Assembly: GCF_003853415.1 (NCBI RefSeq)
Contig: NZ_QTPP01000001.1
Coordinates: 124,001 to 188,000 of the forward strand
Source: Burkholderia sp. Bp9142
GTDB lineage: Bacteria; Pseudomonadota; Gammaproteobacteria; Burkholderiales; Burkholderiaceae
Direction of reading: 5' to 3'
DNA: 64,000 nucleotides
Shown here: piece after piece, positions 62,403 through 64,000 of the stretch
How positions within the stretch are numbered: the first letter of the stretch is position 1
Layout of the letters: the number at the start of each line of letters is the position of its first letter
Made by a program: the position numbers and the translations under genes
Notes under the pieces: model-generated
What the model saw: the letters and a program-made list of their open reading frames with translations, nothing else
What the model was told of the DNA's origin: nothing
Database searches by the model: none

Positions 62403-62438
62403 ATGCCGGGCGCGCCGTCTCGACGGCGCGCCCGGCAT
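62403..62438. repeat. long perfect inverted repeat after bceA
   Basis: Two 17-base arms, perfectly complementary, with a two-base centre, beginning nine bases after the bceA stop. No T-run follows, so it may protect the 3' end of the mRNA or act together with the terminator at 62464. Confidence 0.7.
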
Positions 62439-62463
62439 CACGGGCATGGGGGAGACAAGGAAT

Positions 62464-62504
62464 AACGCGCGGGCGCCGTGACACACGACGACCCGCGCGT
62501 TTTC
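62464..62504 (+). terminator. Rho-independent terminator after bceA
   Basis: Stem AACGCGCGGG / CCCGCGCGTT with an 18-base loop, followed by TTT, between bceA and the convergent transposase-derived gene. Confidence 0.75.
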
Positions 62505-62517
62505 GTTCAGATGACGA

Positions 62518-63459
62518 TCAACCTACGCGGTACGCATACTCGCGGCGATCCGACTGCACCGGGTCGTTGCGGCCCTCGGACAGCGCACCCGCGCGACGCT
62601 CGGCGATGAAGCGCTTGATGTCCGACTCGGCACGCGCCAGCGCGGACAGGCCGGCCAGCACTTCGCTTTGCGGCGCACGCACCGGCTCGTCGCTCGCACC
62701 ATGACGATCGATCCACTGGCGCGCCCAGTCGAGCGCGTACTGCTCCGCTTCTTCCGCGTCGGTGAAGCGCGGGCCGATCAGGCCCGAGCGCTCGACGCGC
62801 CGGTCGTCCTGCATGATCTCGGCCCACGCGCGGTACATCAGGTTCTGCACCGGCTGTGCGCTGCCGTAGACCGTGTAGCCGCGATACTCGTCGACTTGCG
62901 GTTCGGCCGCGGCGAAGCTCGCGGCGGACGGACGCCCGTGGCGCAGCCCCGCGGGCTGCGCGCCGGGTACCGCGAACGACGAACCGGACGACGCGTCCGC
63001 GCCGGCGTTCGACATCGCGGTCAGCGTCGCGCCCTCGCCCTCCCAAACGTTTGCCTGCGCGACCGGCAGTTGCCACGACTCGGGGTTCTGCCAGAACACG
63101 CCGCGCAGACGATCGTTGTCGGGCACGGGCTCCGCACGGCATGCCGGCGCGACCGGCACCGGCGGCGGCGGAACATACGCGAACGTGCGCCCGCTGAACT
63201 GGGTCAGCACGTCGATCATCTGCAGCAGCGTGCCGTTCGCGAGCCACTCTTCGTAGCGGCGGCGGCACGTCGGCCCGGACGGATAGCGCCCGGGCAGTTT
63301 GGACCACGCTTCACCGGTCGTCAGGATCCAGAGAACCGCGTTGGCGACGACGCGCGGTTCGGCGCGCGGACGGCCTCGACGGTTCAGCCGGATGGGTTCA
63401 TCCGCGATCAGCGTTGAAAGACGAAACCACTCTTCATCGTTAAGCTCATCGAAGAACAT
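62518..63459 (-). CDS. transposase-type DNA-binding domain fused to unknown domain; probable regulator
   Basis: A 313-residue protein. Residues about 1-85 (LNDEEWFRLSTLIADEPIRL, NRRGRPRAEPRVVANAVLWI, LTTGEAWSKLPGRY, RRRYEEWLANGTLLQMIDVL) match the N-terminal DUF4096 helix-turn-helix domain of IS5-type transposases. The rest has no DDE catalytic domain; it has a Pro-rich linker (YVPPPPVPVAPACRAEPVPD), a low-complexity middle and a compact C-terminal part (RGYTVYGSAQPVQNLMYRAW, SGLIGPRFTDAEEAEQYALD, WARQWIDRHG). GGAG sits nine bases before ATG 63459; an in-frame GTG is five codons upstream. No terminal repeats flank it. Most likely a domesticated DNA-binding protein. Confidence 0.75.
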   Translation of the reverse strand: MFFDELNDEEWFRLSTLIADEPIRLNRRGRPRAEPRVVANAVLWILTTGEAWSKLPGRYPSGPTCRRRYEEWLANGTLLQMIDVLTQFSGRTFAYVPPPPVPVAPACRAEPVPDNDRLRGVFWQNPESWQLPVAQANVWEGEGATLTAMSNAGADASSGSSFAVPGAQPAGLRHGRPSAASFAAAEPQVDEYRGYTVYGSAQPVQNLMYRAWAEIMQDDRRVERSGLIGPRFTDAEEAEQYALDWARQWIDRHGASDEPVRAPQSEVLAGLSALARAESDIKRFIAERRAGALSEGRNDPVQSDRREYAYRVG

Positions 63460-63576
63460 AGTTGATTTCTCCACGCAGCCAGGCCGGGGCTGCGATTGTC
63501 GGCGCCGTCGTCACGCATCGCGTCACGGGGCGCCCCGGTTGCACATTATGGTTATCCGATTGTTGTGCATGCCGGC

Positions 63577-63602
63577 GCGGCACCGCACTTTCGCGGTGCC
63601 GC
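63577..63602. repeat. perfect hairpin in the leader of the transposase-derived gene
   Basis: Ten-base-pair stem GCGGCACCGC / GCGGTGCCGC with a six-base loop, 118-143 bp before the start codon. No T-run on either side, so it could be a leader structure or a weak terminator. Confidence 0.65.
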
Positions 63603-63899
63603 CATTCCCGGCAATGGCGCACAAATCACGGTCTCACTCCAATGTGGGAATTTTTGTGCACGAAGCATACCATCCTCAGGGTTTATCTCAATATGACAAT
63701 GACTTAATGTTACGCACTGAAACAACCTGCCATGGATGCGTGATCTATTTACGCTTGAATTTTTTTACGCGATCGTTATGCGCGACGCCGGGAAGCCCCG
63801 TCTGGCGGGGCTCTGCGGGGTGCGACCGCGCCCCGGCCGGCGGGCCTCCCGATGTGTTCCGACCCTTGACGGCAACAATTGCGGGAATTGCCGCCTAAA

Positions 63900-63952
63900 A
63901 TCGGTAAATCAGGGAAAATTTCGTAACAAGATATTCACGGATCGGTAAATCA
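63900..63952. repeat. two direct repeats of ATCGGTAAATCA
   Basis: Copies at 63900-63911 and 63941-63952, 41 bp apart start to start, close to four helical turns, so both would face the same side of the DNA. They lie in an A/T-rich promoter-like stretch and may be a regulator site. Confidence 0.65.
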
Positions 63953-64000
63953 TTCAAATTCCAATGGACTGAATTTTCTCCGTGCACAATCTTTTTATTG

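Larger units (their letters stand above)
63460..64000. other. A/T-richer region upstream of the transposase-derived gene
   Basis: About 540 bp without a credible gene, with lower GC than the rest of the window, especially 63650-63780 and 63890-64000. It contains a perfect hairpin (63577-63602), a 12-bp direct repeat (63900-63911 and 63941-63952) and probably the promoter of the gene at 63459. The next gene lies beyond the window. Confidence 0.5.

Noticed and set aside
62518-63459. Complete insertion sequence
   Set aside because: Only the N-terminal transposase domain is recognisable, there are no terminal inverted repeats or target duplications that I can see, and the gene is intact.
63784-63815. 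AGCCCC / GGGGCT hairpin near the window end
   Set aside because: Short stem in GC-rich sequence without a T-run on either strand; not enough to call a terminator.

Overview
The window is high-GC DNA from a Burkholderia, most likely a member of the Burkholderia cepacia complex. The strongest evidence is a complete cepacian exopolysaccharide locus of the bceA-bceK type. Gene density is high and typical of a stable chromosomal core. I see no phage, integrase, CRISPR array, rRNA or tRNA. Placement on the second chromosome is my recollection of Burkholderia gene order, not something the sequence shows.

Layout. 1-3013: isoprenoid operon xseB-ispA-dxs (minus strand, dxs cut by the window edge), divergent from a Rieske oxygenase at 3285. 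4507-11832: rhodanese-type sulfurtransferase, Tat-exported dienelactone hydrolase-like protein, type II NADH dehydrogenase, and polA head-to-head with a LOG-family gene. 12207-20004: small secreted protein, GlxA-type regulator, double-length tautomerase, AMP nucleosidase, DUF2782 protein, thrB with a membrane protein, the ohrR/ohr peroxide-defence pair, and a 58-residue DUF3563 gene. 20086-25603: PHB-depolymerase-like esterase, PAP2 phosphatase, and the molybdate module modABC with modE facing it. 25660-37630: CHAD protein, tautomerase/LysR pair, EamA exporter, degenerate histidine kinase, CBS-domain membrane protein, ThiE-like protein, a TreZ-like protein without its catalytic residues, methyltransferase, GST, DUF1345 protein and phosphoesterase. 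37691-47473: RES/Xre toxin-antitoxin pair, amino-acid binding protein, a 977-bp gene-free stretch, sigma-54 activator, metal-dependent hydrolase, FKBP isomerase, AraC regulator, and an HxlR/MFS pair.

47618-62394 is the exopolysaccharide locus. bceB to bceK run on the minus strand as a tight operon: priming glycosyltransferase, UDP-glucose dehydrogenase, tyrosine phosphatase, Wza-like exporter, Wzc-like kinase, four glycosyltransferases and a Wzy-like polymerase. bceA (GDP-mannose supply) is divergent. Together they provide GDP-mannose and UDP-glucuronate, load the first sugar on the lipid carrier, assemble the repeat unit, polymerise it and export it. All frames look intact.

The most interesting items are: a protein at 62518-63459 built from a transposase-type DNA-binding domain without a catalytic domain, beside the exopolysaccharide locus; perfect GC hairpins in the bceE-bceF and bceF-bceG gaps, the second resembling a capsule-operon attenuator; a 17-bp palindromic sequence present both in the bceA/bceB intergenic region and in the 977-bp empty stretch; a GH13 protein that has lost its active site; and polA and a LOG-family gene whose start codons are one base apart.
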